A stretch of 41,936 nucleotides of DNA from CAZZKJ01 sp964654695 (GTDB lineage: Bacteria > Krumholzibacteriota > Krumholzibacteriia > WVZY01): contig CAZZKJ010000020.1 of assembly GCA_964654695.1 (NCBI GenBank), positions 1 through 41,936 on the forward strand, written 5' to 3'. Positions within the stretch are counted from its first letter, which is position 1; each line of letters opens with the position of its first letter. This document shows, in pieces, positions 8,233 through 15,511 of the stretch. The notes below the pieces were generated by a model. The model was not told the origin of the DNA, did no database searches, and was given only the letters and a program-made list of their open reading frames with translations. The position numbers and the translations under genes are program-made.

Positions 8233-9216
8233 ATGAGAATCGGAGTTATTGGCGTTGGCAGCCTGGGTCTCCAGCATGTACGCATCTTCAAGCGAATAGA
8301 ATGCGTTGATGATGTTGCCTGCTTCGATATCGACGGCAAGAAAAGCGCTCGTGCCTCGCGGGATTTTGGCGCCCGTTCATGTTCTTCATTGCAAGATCTT
8401 CTCGCCCGGGTCGATGCCGTCAGCATTGTTGTGCCCACGACAAGCCACAAGCAAGAAGCCCTGACCGCCCTCGATGCAGGTAAACATGTTTTCATTGAAA
8501 AGCCCCTCGCTTCAACCTCGGCGGAAGCGGCGGCGGTTGTCGATATGGCAAATTCCTGCGGCCGATTACTGCAGGTCGGACATGTTGAGAGGTTCAATCC
8601 GGTGATCGATGAGGCCCTCAACTACGCCTCTTCACCTTCTTTTATCGAAATCGAACGACTAAGCCCCTTCTCCTTTCGAGGAACCGATGTTCCGGTCGTG
8701 ATGGATTTGATGATTCACGATTTGGATCTGGTTCTATTGATGGCCGGTGACAGGCCGGCGGAAATTCGCGCCAAGGGGGCTTCCGTCCTTACGGCCGGAC
8801 CGGATATCGTCAATGCCCGTTTGGAGTTTCCAGGAGGATGTGTAGCCAATATCACCGCCAGCCGTATTTCCATGGAATCATCCCGAAAGATGCGTTTATT
8901 CTCTCCGAGCCGGTATCTTTCCGTTGATTTATTGGAGGGCAAGGTAAAACATTATCGCAGAAAAGAGGGGTTTAAAAAAGAGCTCTTGATGCTGAAGCAG
9001 TCCCGTGCTTCTTTTGAAACATTCGATATAAGCAATTTCCTGGATATAAAGGAATTCAAGGTCGAGGGCGAGGAACCCCTTTTTAGAGAGCTGACGGCTT
9101 TCTGCCGGGCAGTCAAGACCGGATCATCCCCGAGCGTAAGCGGTGAAGACGGCCTGCGCGTACTCAAGCTTGCCGCGGATATCCTGGAAAAGCTCTCAAT
9201 CGAGTCCGTATCTTGA
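8233..9216 (+). CDS. Gfo/Idh/MocA-family NAD(P)-dependent oxidoreductase, GnnA-like by position
   Basis: The 327-residue product has an N-terminal Rossmann fold (MRIGVIGVGSLGLQHV), the family EKP motif (HVFIEKPLA, about residue 90), and a C-terminal domain with VMDLMIHDLDLV. The start at 8233 puts the Rossmann motif at the N terminus and has GGGAAGGA upstream; an in-frame ATG at 8176 would add 19 unlikely residues. It lies between lpxA and lpxB. GnnA, the oxidoreductase that with aminotransferase GnnB makes UDP-GlcNAc3N for amide-linked lipid A, belongs to this family and has this location in Acidithiobacillus. No GnnB is present here, so the substrate is unproven. Confidence 0.88.
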   Translation: MRIGVIGVGSLGLQHVRIFKRIECVDDVACFDIDGKKSARASRDFGARSCSSLQDLLARVDAVSIVVPTTSHKQEALTALDAGKHVFIEKPLASTSAEAAAVVDMANSCGRLLQVGHVERFNPVIDEALNYASSPSFIEIERLSPFSFRGTDVPVVMDLMIHDLDLVLLMAGDRPAEIRAKGASVLTAGPDIVNARLEFPGGCVANITASRISMESSRKMRLFSPSRYLSVDLLEGKVKHYRRKEGFKKELLMLKQSRASFETFDISNFLDIKEFKVEGEEPLFRELTAFCRAVKTGSSPSVSGEDGLRVLKLAADILEKLSIESVS

Positions 9217-9231
9217 TACCCGCTTTTCATC

Positions 9232-10386
9232 ATGAAGGGATCCAAAACCACCATACTTATCTGCTGCGGCGAATCAAGCGGAGACCTGCACGCATCCGCG
9301 CTTATTGAAAAGCTCAAGATCGAAATTCCGGATGTTCGCATTCTTGCCTTGGGCGGAGACAAATCGCGGGGAGCCGGTGCGGAACTTCTATTTCATATAG
9401 ATGATTATTCGGTTATCGGCTTTTCAGAAGTTATAGCCAAGCTGCCGCGTTTTATTAGACTGGAAAGAGCCATGAAATCCGCATTGAGAGAGGGAGTGGA
9501 TCTTTTCATAGCCGTTGATTATCCCGGACTCAATCTTCGCCTGGCTTCGTTTGCGAAAAGGCTGAATATTCCGGTTCTGTATTATATCAGCCCGCAGGTA
9601 TGGGCATGGGGGGCGAGCCGGATCGGTAAAATCGAACAGGTTGTGGATTATATGGCGTTGATTCTGCCGTTCGAAAAAGGCATATATAAAAACATCGAAA
9701 GCGAATTCATAGGCCATCCATTTGTAGAAGATCATCCGTTTCCAGGGGCGATACCTTGGGAAAAAAGAACGGGTATTGGATTATTACCCGGCAGCAGGAT
9801 GCAGGAAATCAAAAGAATTTTGCCTGTAATGCTCTCAGCCGCCGAACGGATATCTCCACGTGAGGGATGTCAAATAAGTCTCAGCGCAGCTCCGGGCATA
9901 CCTGAAAATCTTTATAAAGATATAACCGAAGGTTTCAATATTGATTTAAAGATCGTTTATGATGCGGTCGGACTGATGCGCGCTTCCAGACTTTTGCTGG
10001 TGGCATCCGGTACGGCCACGCTGCAGGCGGCCCTCCTGGAAACACCGCTGCTGATAATATACCGCGTATCCTGGTTGAACTACTTGCTGGCAAAAAGAAT
10101 GATAAGGCTCCGCAATATCGGGTTGGTGAATTTGGTTCTTGGTTTCGAAGTTTGTCCCGAGTTTATTCAAAACGAAGCCGAACCGGATCGAATAGCCGAA
10201 GCAGCTTTGAACCTGTTAGAGAAGAACCATCCTAGAATAAAGATGCAAACAGAGATGGCGAAGCTGAGAGCTCTTCTCAAAGGGGAAGGTGGGTGCCGGA
10301 GGGTGGCGGAGGCGGCATCTCGACTAATCGAACGAAAACGCGCAGGGATAAAAATTAGTCCGCAGGTCCGGCATGAAATCCAATAA
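9232..10386 (+). CDS. lpxB: Lipid-A-disaccharide synthase LpxB
   Basis: LpxB is a GT19 glycosyltransferase that joins UDP-2,3-diacylglucosamine and lipid X into the beta-1,6 disaccharide at the inner membrane. The 384-residue product shows the N-terminal GESSGDLHAS, the membrane-associated YYISPQVWAWG, LLPGSRMQEI, and the C-terminal donor-binding SGTATLQAALLETPLLIIYR with PEFIQNEA. Length is typical. It starts 15 bases after the oxidoreductase and overlaps the next gene by 14 bases. No LpxH or LpxI hydrolase, which must supply lipid X, lies in the window. Confidence 0.95.
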   Translation: MKGSKTTILICCGESSGDLHASALIEKLKIEIPDVRILALGGDKSRGAGAELLFHIDDYSVIGFSEVIAKLPRFIRLERAMKSALREGVDLFIAVDYPGLNLRLASFAKRLNIPVLYYISPQVWAWGASRIGKIEQVVDYMALILPFEKGIYKNIESEFIGHPFVEDHPFPGAIPWEKRTGIGLLPGSRMQEIKRILPVMLSAAERISPREGCQISLSAAPGIPENLYKDITEGFNIDLKIVYDAVGLMRASRLLLVASGTATLQAALLETPLLIIYRVSWLNYLLAKRMIRLRNIGLVNLVLGFEVCPEFIQNEAEPDRIAEAALNLLEKNHPRIKMQTEMAKLRALLKGEGGCRRVAEAASRLIERKRAGIKISPQVRHEIQ

Positions 10387-11023
10387 GGGAATGAGCATAA
10401 CAGCCCGCATCGGCGCCGGTTTCATAAAAATGCTTGGCTCTACCTGGAATATCCGGTGGTTCAACGAAGAATACGTAACAAAAGCGAGACAATCCGGAGG
10501 CCCGGTTATATATGTGTTCTGGCACGGCCGGCTTCTTCCATTGAGCTACACTCACAGGCATCGATCGGTTCATGTACTTGCAAGCGAGCATCCCGATGGA
10601 GAACTGATGGGACGAACCATTGAATGCCTCGGTTTTGGACACGTACGCGGTTCGAGTTCCAAAGGCGGTGCCAGGGCCGTAAAGGAACTGTCGCGAAAGA
10701 TTAAAGATGATTTCGATCTTGGTATTACGGTCGACGGTCCCAAGGGGCCGAAATTCAAAATCAAATCGGGAGCGCTGGAGATCGCTAAATTAACCGGCGC
10801 TCCTATAGTGCCTATAACGACCGGATCGAGGAGGCACTGGACGTTCAGATCCTGGGATGAATTCCAATTCCCGGCCCCTTTTACAAGGGTGTGCGTTTTT
10901 CATGGGGAACCGCTCAGCGTTCCGTCGGATATTACAAGCGGGGACTTGGAGGATATGCGTGTCATTTTGGAGCGTAGATTACAGTCTGTTACGAAAGAGT
11001 GTGATGAAGAATCCCGCAGATGA
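10373..11023 (+). CDS. DUF374 lysophospholipid-acyltransferase-like protein, possible lipid A secondary acyltransferase (LpxJ type)
   Basis: The 216-residue product has the DUF374 pattern: FWHGRLLPLSY (about residue 45), SEHPDGELMGRTIECLGFGHVRGSSSKGGARA, then TVDGPKGPKFKIKSGALEIAKLTGAPIVPI. The WHGR and EHPDGE segments hold the likely catalytic residues, a degenerate version of the HX4D logic of glycerolipid acyltransferases. Members of this family (LpxJ of epsilonproteobacteria) act as late lipid A acyltransferases. Position between lpxB and lpxK, overlapping both, supports such a role. The regiochemistry and acyl donor cannot be read from the sequence. An N-terminal amphipathic segment is present but no clear signal peptide. 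Confidence 0.85.
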   Translation: MKSNKGMSITARIGAGFIKMLGSTWNIRWFNEEYVTKARQSGGPVIYVFWHGRLLPLSYTHRHRSVHVLASEHPDGELMGRTIECLGFGHVRGSSSKGGARAVKELSRKIKDDFDLGITVDGPKGPKFKIKSGALEIAKLTGAPIVPITTGSRRHWTFRSWDEFQFPAPFTRVCVFHGEPLSVPSDITSGDLEDMRVILERRLQSVTKECDEESRR

Positions 11024-12161
11024 TGATAAAGCCCCTGAGATAATATATCCCCGCGGCAAGAGCATGGCTTTTTTGCAGCACAACAGATTGATGTCTGTGT
11101 CGCGAATTCTTCGCGCGGCGTCTTTCTTTTATTCTGGGGCGCATAAAACCAGGAAGCATTTTGTAAGAGCGTCCTCAGCCAAAAAACCGGACAATTGCAG
11201 GGTTGTTTCGGTGGGTAATATAGAGGGAGGGGGAACGGGAAAAACTCCTTTTTCGATGCTCATTATTGAGGAATTAATACGCTCCGGATTCGAACCCGTA
11301 TACATAAGCAGGGGATATAAGAGTTCGGCGGAAAATCTGAATGCCCCCACCGTTGTCCTGCCCGATCCTTTGAGAACCTTCAAGACTATGCCTTCGCATG
11401 CAAGGTTGTTAAAAAGAGATTCGCCGGTTTTGTGCCGGGAAATTGGAGACGAAGGCGCGGTAGTCGCGGGACGCTTCAAATCAGTGCCGATGATTCTGGC
11501 CAGGGACAAGGTTTCGGCCGTCAAGATCGCAGCCGCTTCTTTCGACCCGACCCACATAGTGCTGGATGATGCCTTCCAATCACATTTGGTTCCCCGGGAT
11601 TTGGATATCGTTCTCCTGGATGCTTCAAATAGCCGCGGAGACATGAGGCTTCTCAACCGCGGCTTCCTTCGTGAAAACATGAAAAGTATCTGCAGGGCTG
11701 ATTATATCGGGATAACCGGCGGCCCCTCGGAATTCGACAGTAAGAATCAGAAAAGCATAAGCTCTTTAACCGGAATCAACAAGGATCGCATTTTTCTTCT
11801 GCGCAAACGGATATCTTTCGTCTTACAAAATGGCGGTGGAATGGATATAACCGGAACACCTGTGGCTGCGCTTTCTTCGATCGCGAGGCACGGCGAATTC
11901 GAAAGAGCGCTTTCAAATAAGAACCTGATCGTGAAGACGGCAATCAGGTTTCCCGATCATTATGATTACAGAGAAGGAGATATTGGCCGTATAAAAGAAT
12001 ATGTCGCTTCCAGGAAAATCAACACCGTGGTCACAACGGAAAAGGACTGGGTTAAACTGTACAACCGGGATTGGAAAGGAATCAATCTGGTATTGGCGGA
12101 ACTCGAACTTGAATGTGAAGGCGCCGATGTGATATCGGCTGTAAAAGAAACCGCAGCCTGA
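11004..12161 (+). CDS. lpxK: Tetraacyldisaccharide 4'-kinase LpxK
   Basis: LpxK phosphorylates the 4' position of the lipid A disaccharide at the cytoplasmic face of the inner membrane. The 385-residue product has the N-terminal membrane-associated helix (LMSVSRILRAASFFYSG), the P-loop SVGNIEGGGTGKTP (residues 69-82), HIVLDDAFQSHLVPRDLDIVLLDA, and a C-terminal FPDHYDY and TTEKDWVKL, all typical. ATG 11004 overlaps the preceding gene by 20 bases. ATG 11064 (MAFLQHN) is a possible alternative that gives an N-terminal length closer to E. coli LpxK. The frame also extends upstream to 10857, but that part lies inside the acyltransferase gene and is not conserved. The stop codon sits in the loop of a hairpin. 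Confidence 0.94.
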   Translation: MKNPADDDKAPEIIYPRGKSMAFLQHNRLMSVSRILRAASFFYSGAHKTRKHFVRASSAKKPDNCRVVSVGNIEGGGTGKTPFSMLIIEELIRSGFEPVYISRGYKSSAENLNAPTVVLPDPLRTFKTMPSHARLLKRDSPVLCREIGDEGAVVAGRFKSVPMILARDKVSAVKIAAASFDPTHIVLDDAFQSHLVPRDLDIVLLDASNSRGDMRLLNRGFLRENMKSICRADYIGITGGPSEFDSKNQKSISSLTGINKDRIFLLRKRISFVLQNGGGMDITGTPVAALSSIARHGEFERALSNKNLIVKTAIRFPDHYDYREGDIGRIKEYVASRKINTVVTTEKDWVKLYNRDWKGINLVLAELELECEGADVISAVKETAA

Positions 12162-12175
12162 AGCTGCGGTTTCTT
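12145..12175. terminator. Bidirectional hairpin terminator over the lpxK stop
   Basis: A perfect 13-bp stem, AAGAAACCGCAGC with its complement (12145-12157 and 12163-12175), encloses a 5-base loop that contains most of the lpxK stop codon. The A-rich left and T-rich right edges let it act for lpxK and, read the other way (TTTCTTTTAC follows), for the convergent lipoprotein gene. Confidence 0.8.
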
Positions 12176-12242
12176 AAAGACTGCATATCTGCCGGAAGAG
12201 TTTTATCCTGCCTGATCTCCGGAGGGGTTCATCATGGTTGCG

Positions 12243-12863
12243 CTATTGACCCTGCGGTCTGGATTTAATGATTAAATCGCCGAAATCTACTGAAATCGAC
12301 GCATTAAACATAGTCTCCCTTTCGATGCCAACTTCATGTCCCCAGAAAGTTATATGAGCGATGCAGAGGACTTCCTGTCCGATCATCGATCCGACGTAAT
12401 TTATATCCCTCAGGAATGGCTTGTTTTTTTCGTAGAAAGGCACGAGTAAGATGCCGCCTTCGGTGAATTCGCCCGTAGGCAGAATGATACTGGTTGCGCC
12501 GTTATAGGTGTCGGGAGTTTCGACACCGCCATCTGCCCTTTCCCACTCGATCGTGTATCGGGTGATGATAAAATCCCCCAACGGACCGCCTGGGCTCGTA
12601 GTGTTGAATGGATTATAAGGTTTATTATAGAACGTAATGTTAACCCAATCTTCCTCCACATAATCGTCCCTCAGGATCGGGACGCCGCTTTTATCATATA
12701 CGCTGTCCCCCTGCGAGAGCACATCGCTGAAATATGGTTGATTCTCGTTTATCGAGGAAACTGTAATGATTGATCGTTTTTCCTCGGGGCCGCTGTTGCA
12801 GCTTGCCAGCACTACCATGAAGGAAACCGCTAAAAAGAAAAATAAGCTGATTCTTGAACGCAT
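12243..12863 (-). CDS. Hypothetical lipoprotein
   Basis: I do not recognise this family. The 206-residue product begins MRSRISLFFFLAVSF and has a lipobox LASC (Cys at about residue 21), so it is likely a lipid-anchored envelope protein. The rest is rich in aromatic and beta-forming residues, with no Cys pair, coiled coil or repeat that I can see. A strong GAGGAGGT site about 9 bases before the ATG supports the start. It is convergent with lpxK and divergent from nadB, so it is probably transcribed alone. Similar single lipoproteins are common in FCB-type genomes. Confidence 0.8.
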   Translation of the reverse strand: MRSRISLFFFLAVSFMVVLASCNSGPEEKRSIITVSSINENQPYFSDVLSQGDSVYDKSGVPILRDDYVEEDWVNITFYNKPYNPFNTTSPGGPLGDFIITRYTIEWERADGGVETPDTYNGATSIILPTGEFTEGGILLVPFYEKNKPFLRDINYVGSMIGQEVLCIAHITFWGHEVGIERETMFNASISVDFGDLIIKSRPQGQ

Positions 12864-13057
12864 AAGATGTACCTCCTCATTAAGATCTCAGGCAATGGAA
12901 TTAACCCTCCTTGCCGTACGCAATGACTATGCCAGAGGGCGGCCGCCGTCGACGATTGTAAGTGCATGCAATCATGTGTGTTATAGCAGCGCAACCGGGA
13001 TAAAGCCGCTGTGAAATCGAACAGTTTGCATTCTGCAAGGTCCGGATCTGAATGGTA

Positions 13058-13086
13058 TTGCATTCATCTTGGCTATTACTTATGAT
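13058..13086 (+). promoter_or_regulatory. Candidate promoter for the nadB-bsh operon
   Basis: TATGAT (13081-13086) matches the -10 consensus at 5 of 6 positions and lies 17 bases after TTGCAT (13058-13063), which keeps only the TTG of the -35 box. It is in the 288-base divergent spacer and would give a leader of about 60 bases. Otherwise this spacer shows no RNA element I recognise. Confidence 0.4.
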
Positions 13087-13151
13087 TTATCTCGCTTAGC
13101 CGTATTCAGTTTGCGGTTCGAATACATTGATTGTCTCAAGATCGTGTCAGT

Positions 13152-14756
13152 ATGTACAAATCAGAATTCCTCGTAATTGGAACCGGCGTTGCCGGTCTTT
13201 CTTTCGCCCTAAAAGCAGCCGAATTGGGTAAAGTGAATATTCTGGCCAAGAGCGGCCTTTCGGATTCAAACACCAATATGGCTCAGGGGGGAATAGCTTC
13301 GGTTCTGGCCGACGGCGATGACTTCGATCTGCATATTAAAGATACTCTTGATGTGGGTGGCGGATTGTGCAAAAAAAATATTGTAGAGCTTGTTGTAAAA
13401 GAGGGTCCAAAGCAGATAAAAGAATTGATGGAACTCGGAGTGGCTTTTTCACGACAGGGCGGAGAACTCTCTCTCGGACGGGAGGGAGGACATTCACGTA
13501 ATCGTATAGTACACTGCGATGATCTGACCGGCAGGGAAGTAATAAAGGTTCTTCTGGAAAACGTAAGCAGGCATCATAACATTGAAATATTTCCATACCA
13601 TATGGCGATAAATTTGATTATGAACCGCCACTTGTTATCCTCGGAAAACAGGAAGGAGCAGAAGGTTTTTGGCGCTTACGTTCTTGATATCAAGCATGAT
13701 AGAATCATCCCTTTCACGGCCGCAAGGACGGTTCTGGCCACAGGAGGAGCCGGCAAGGTCTATATTTATACTTCTAATCCCGATATTGCCACTGGGGACG
13801 GCATCGCACTGGCTTACAGGGCGGGCGCGAAAATAGCGAATCTCGAATTCGTGCAGTTTCATCCCACGTGCCTTTTCCATTCCGAGGCGAAATCTTTTCT
13901 TCTGAGCGAAGCCCTGCGGGGGGAGGGCGGTATTCTCAGGAAAGAAGATGGTTATCCTTTTATGAGGGATTATCACGACCAACGCGATCTTGCTCCCCGG
14001 GACGTTGTGGCTCGGGCCATAGACAGGGAGATGAAGCAAGACGGAGCAAAATGTGTTTTCCTGGATATGACCTCTCTTCCTGCTAATCGTTTGCGTGCCA
14101 GATTTCCAAACATTTTCAAGAAGTGTCTTGATTTCGGTATCGACATGTCGGAATCGCCGATCCCGGTCGTTCCCGCAACACATTATTTCTGCGGGGGAGT
14201 CGATGTGGATCAATACGGCCGGACTTCGCTTAAAAATCTGCTGGCTCTGGGAGAAGTAAGTCACACGGGTTTGCATGGAGCGAACCGGCTGGCCAGCAAT
14301 TCCATTCTCGAAGCGCTGGTTTTCGCCCAAAGGGCCGTCGACAGCATCAAGGCTGATTCTTCCGTCCTGGAATGTGATATATGCGAAGCCGAATCCTGGA
14401 AAGAGGACCACATGGAGAAATTATTGGACTCGGTAATCATTGATCATGATTGGGACATGGCCCGGCGCGTGATGTGGGATTATGTAGGTATCGTACGCAG
14501 CGATCTGCGTCTGCATCTGGCGCTGCAGAGAATCAAGCTTCTCGGAAGCACCATTGAAGATCTGTACTGGCAGTGCCGGCTTACACAGGATTTGATAGAG
14601 CTTCGCAACATCGTTCTCGTGGGCGAATTAATAATAAGATCCGCGCAAAAACGCAGGGAAAGCCGTGGCCTGCATGCAACCGAAACCTATCCCGATATGG
14701 ATGATAAATTGTTTCTGAGAGACACCCTGTTGCGCCGGAAAGCGCACAATCCCTGA
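13152..14756 (+). CDS. nadB: L-aspartate oxidase NadB
   Basis: NadB oxidises L-aspartate to iminoaspartate with FAD, the first step of de novo NAD synthesis. The 534-residue product has the N-terminal FAD motif IGTGVAGLSFALKAAE, SDSNTNMAQGGIAS, the substrate-site segments GGHSRNRIVHCDDLTG and EALRGEGGI, LAPRDVVARAID, and the C-terminal HYFCGGVDVDQYGRTS with GLHGANRLASNSILEA. This is the NadB pattern rather than succinate dehydrogenase, which is longer and carries a covalent-FAD His. I chose ATG 13152, one residue before the conserved start; TTG 13131 in frame is possible, and neither has a clear ribosome site. No nadA or nadC is nearby; the gene leads the bacillithiol operon. Confidence 0.94.
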   Translation: MYKSEFLVIGTGVAGLSFALKAAELGKVNILAKSGLSDSNTNMAQGGIASVLADGDDFDLHIKDTLDVGGGLCKKNIVELVVKEGPKQIKELMELGVAFSRQGGELSLGREGGHSRNRIVHCDDLTGREVIKVLLENVSRHHNIEIFPYHMAINLIMNRHLLSSENRKEQKVFGAYVLDIKHDRIIPFTAARTVLATGGAGKVYIYTSNPDIATGDGIALAYRAGAKIANLEFVQFHPTCLFHSEAKSFLLSEALRGEGGILRKEDGYPFMRDYHDQRDLAPRDVVARAIDREMKQDGAKCVFLDMTSLPANRLRARFPNIFKKCLDFGIDMSESPIPVVPATHYFCGGVDVDQYGRTSLKNLLALGEVSHTGLHGANRLASNSILEALVFAQRAVDSIKADSSVLECDICEAESWKEDHMEKLLDSVIIDHDWDMARRVMWDYVGIVRSDLRLHLALQRIKLLGSTIEDLYWQCRLTQDLIELRNIVLVGELIIRSAQKRRESRGLHATETYPDMDDKLFLRDTLLRRKAHNP

Positions 14757-14770
14757 AAGCCGGGACATGG

Positions 14771-15511
14771 ATGGAATGGTACGAGGCGGCATTCGATAGG
14801 CTCTACCCGGTTGTATACGGCCGCAGGGACGATTTGGAAGCGGAAAAGGTCCTTGCATCCTTCCTGGGACGCCTTGGCCCCAAAGAACCGGTCCTGGATC
14901 TGGCCTGCGGCGGTGGAAGATACATGCAGGCGTTGTCGAAAAGAGGATTGAGAGCAATAGGTTTGGACCTTTCATATTATCTTCTGAGAGAATGCGCCGA
15001 TAGATATGGACTCCAGGATGTGATTGCGCTGGGAGATATGAGGCATCTTCCTTTTAGTGAAGGTGTTATAGGCACTGTGATGAACATGTTTACCAGCTTC
15101 GGTTACTTTTCCAGGGACTCGGATAACCTCCTGGTGCTTGCGGAGGTCAACCGTGTCCTTTCCCCGGGTGGGAAATTCCTGCTGGATTACATAAATTCCG
15201 AGAAGATCGCCATTGATCTTATCAACGAAACCCAAAGAGATAGCGGGATTTATTCGATTCTGGAAAAACGCAGGCTGGACACGCGCAGGGGTTACTTGAA
15301 AAAAGAAGTGCGAATCACCAACAACGCGGACGGCGCCGAATCGGTAATCGAGGAACGGCTCCGGTTGTACAGTAAAGATGATTTATGTTCGATGCTGAAG
15401 ACCATGGGATTTTTCATCGAAGATGTCTTCGGAGATTATTCCGCCAATCCATTCATGGACGGAGTTTCACAGCGCACAATCATTATCGCCGGAAAAGAGC
15501 GGAGGCCATGA
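14771..15511 (+). CDS. Class I SAM-dependent methyltransferase, candidate bacillithiol N-methyltransferase
   Basis: The 246-residue product is a Rossmann methyltransferase: motif I VLDLACGGGRYMQAL (about residues 41-55), the acidic end of strand 2 in AIGLDLSYYLLREC, GDMRHLPFSEG, and NRVLSPGGKFLLDYIN. The second half lacks a recognisable substrate signature. Its stop overlaps the bshC start (ATGA at 15508-15511), and it is 14 bases after nadB, so it is translated with the bacillithiol genes. Some Chlorobi make N-methyl-bacillithiol with a SAM methyltransferase, and this gene is a natural candidate for that activity here. That is inference from location; small-molecule methyltransferases are hard to assign by sequence. 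Confidence 0.88.
   Translation: MEWYEAAFDRLYPVVYGRRDDLEAEKVLASFLGRLGPKEPVLDLACGGGRYMQALSKRGLRAIGLDLSYYLLRECADRYGLQDVIALGDMRHLPFSEGVIGTVMNMFTSFGYFSRDSDNLLVLAEVNRVLSPGGKFLLDYINSEKIAIDLINETQRDSGIYSILEKRRLDTRRGYLKKEVRITNNADGAESVIEERLRLYSKDDLCSMLKTMGFFIEDVFGDYSANPFMDGVSQRTIIIAGKERRP

Noticed and set aside
7581..8621. 346-codon open frame on the minus strand across lpxA and the oxidoreductase gene
   Set aside because: It is antisense to two well-supported genes, its protein has no family pattern, and its codon pattern mirrors the + strand frames.
13635..14411. 258-codon open frame on the minus strand inside nadB
   Set aside because: Fully covered by conserved NadB motifs on the + strand; no motif of its own.
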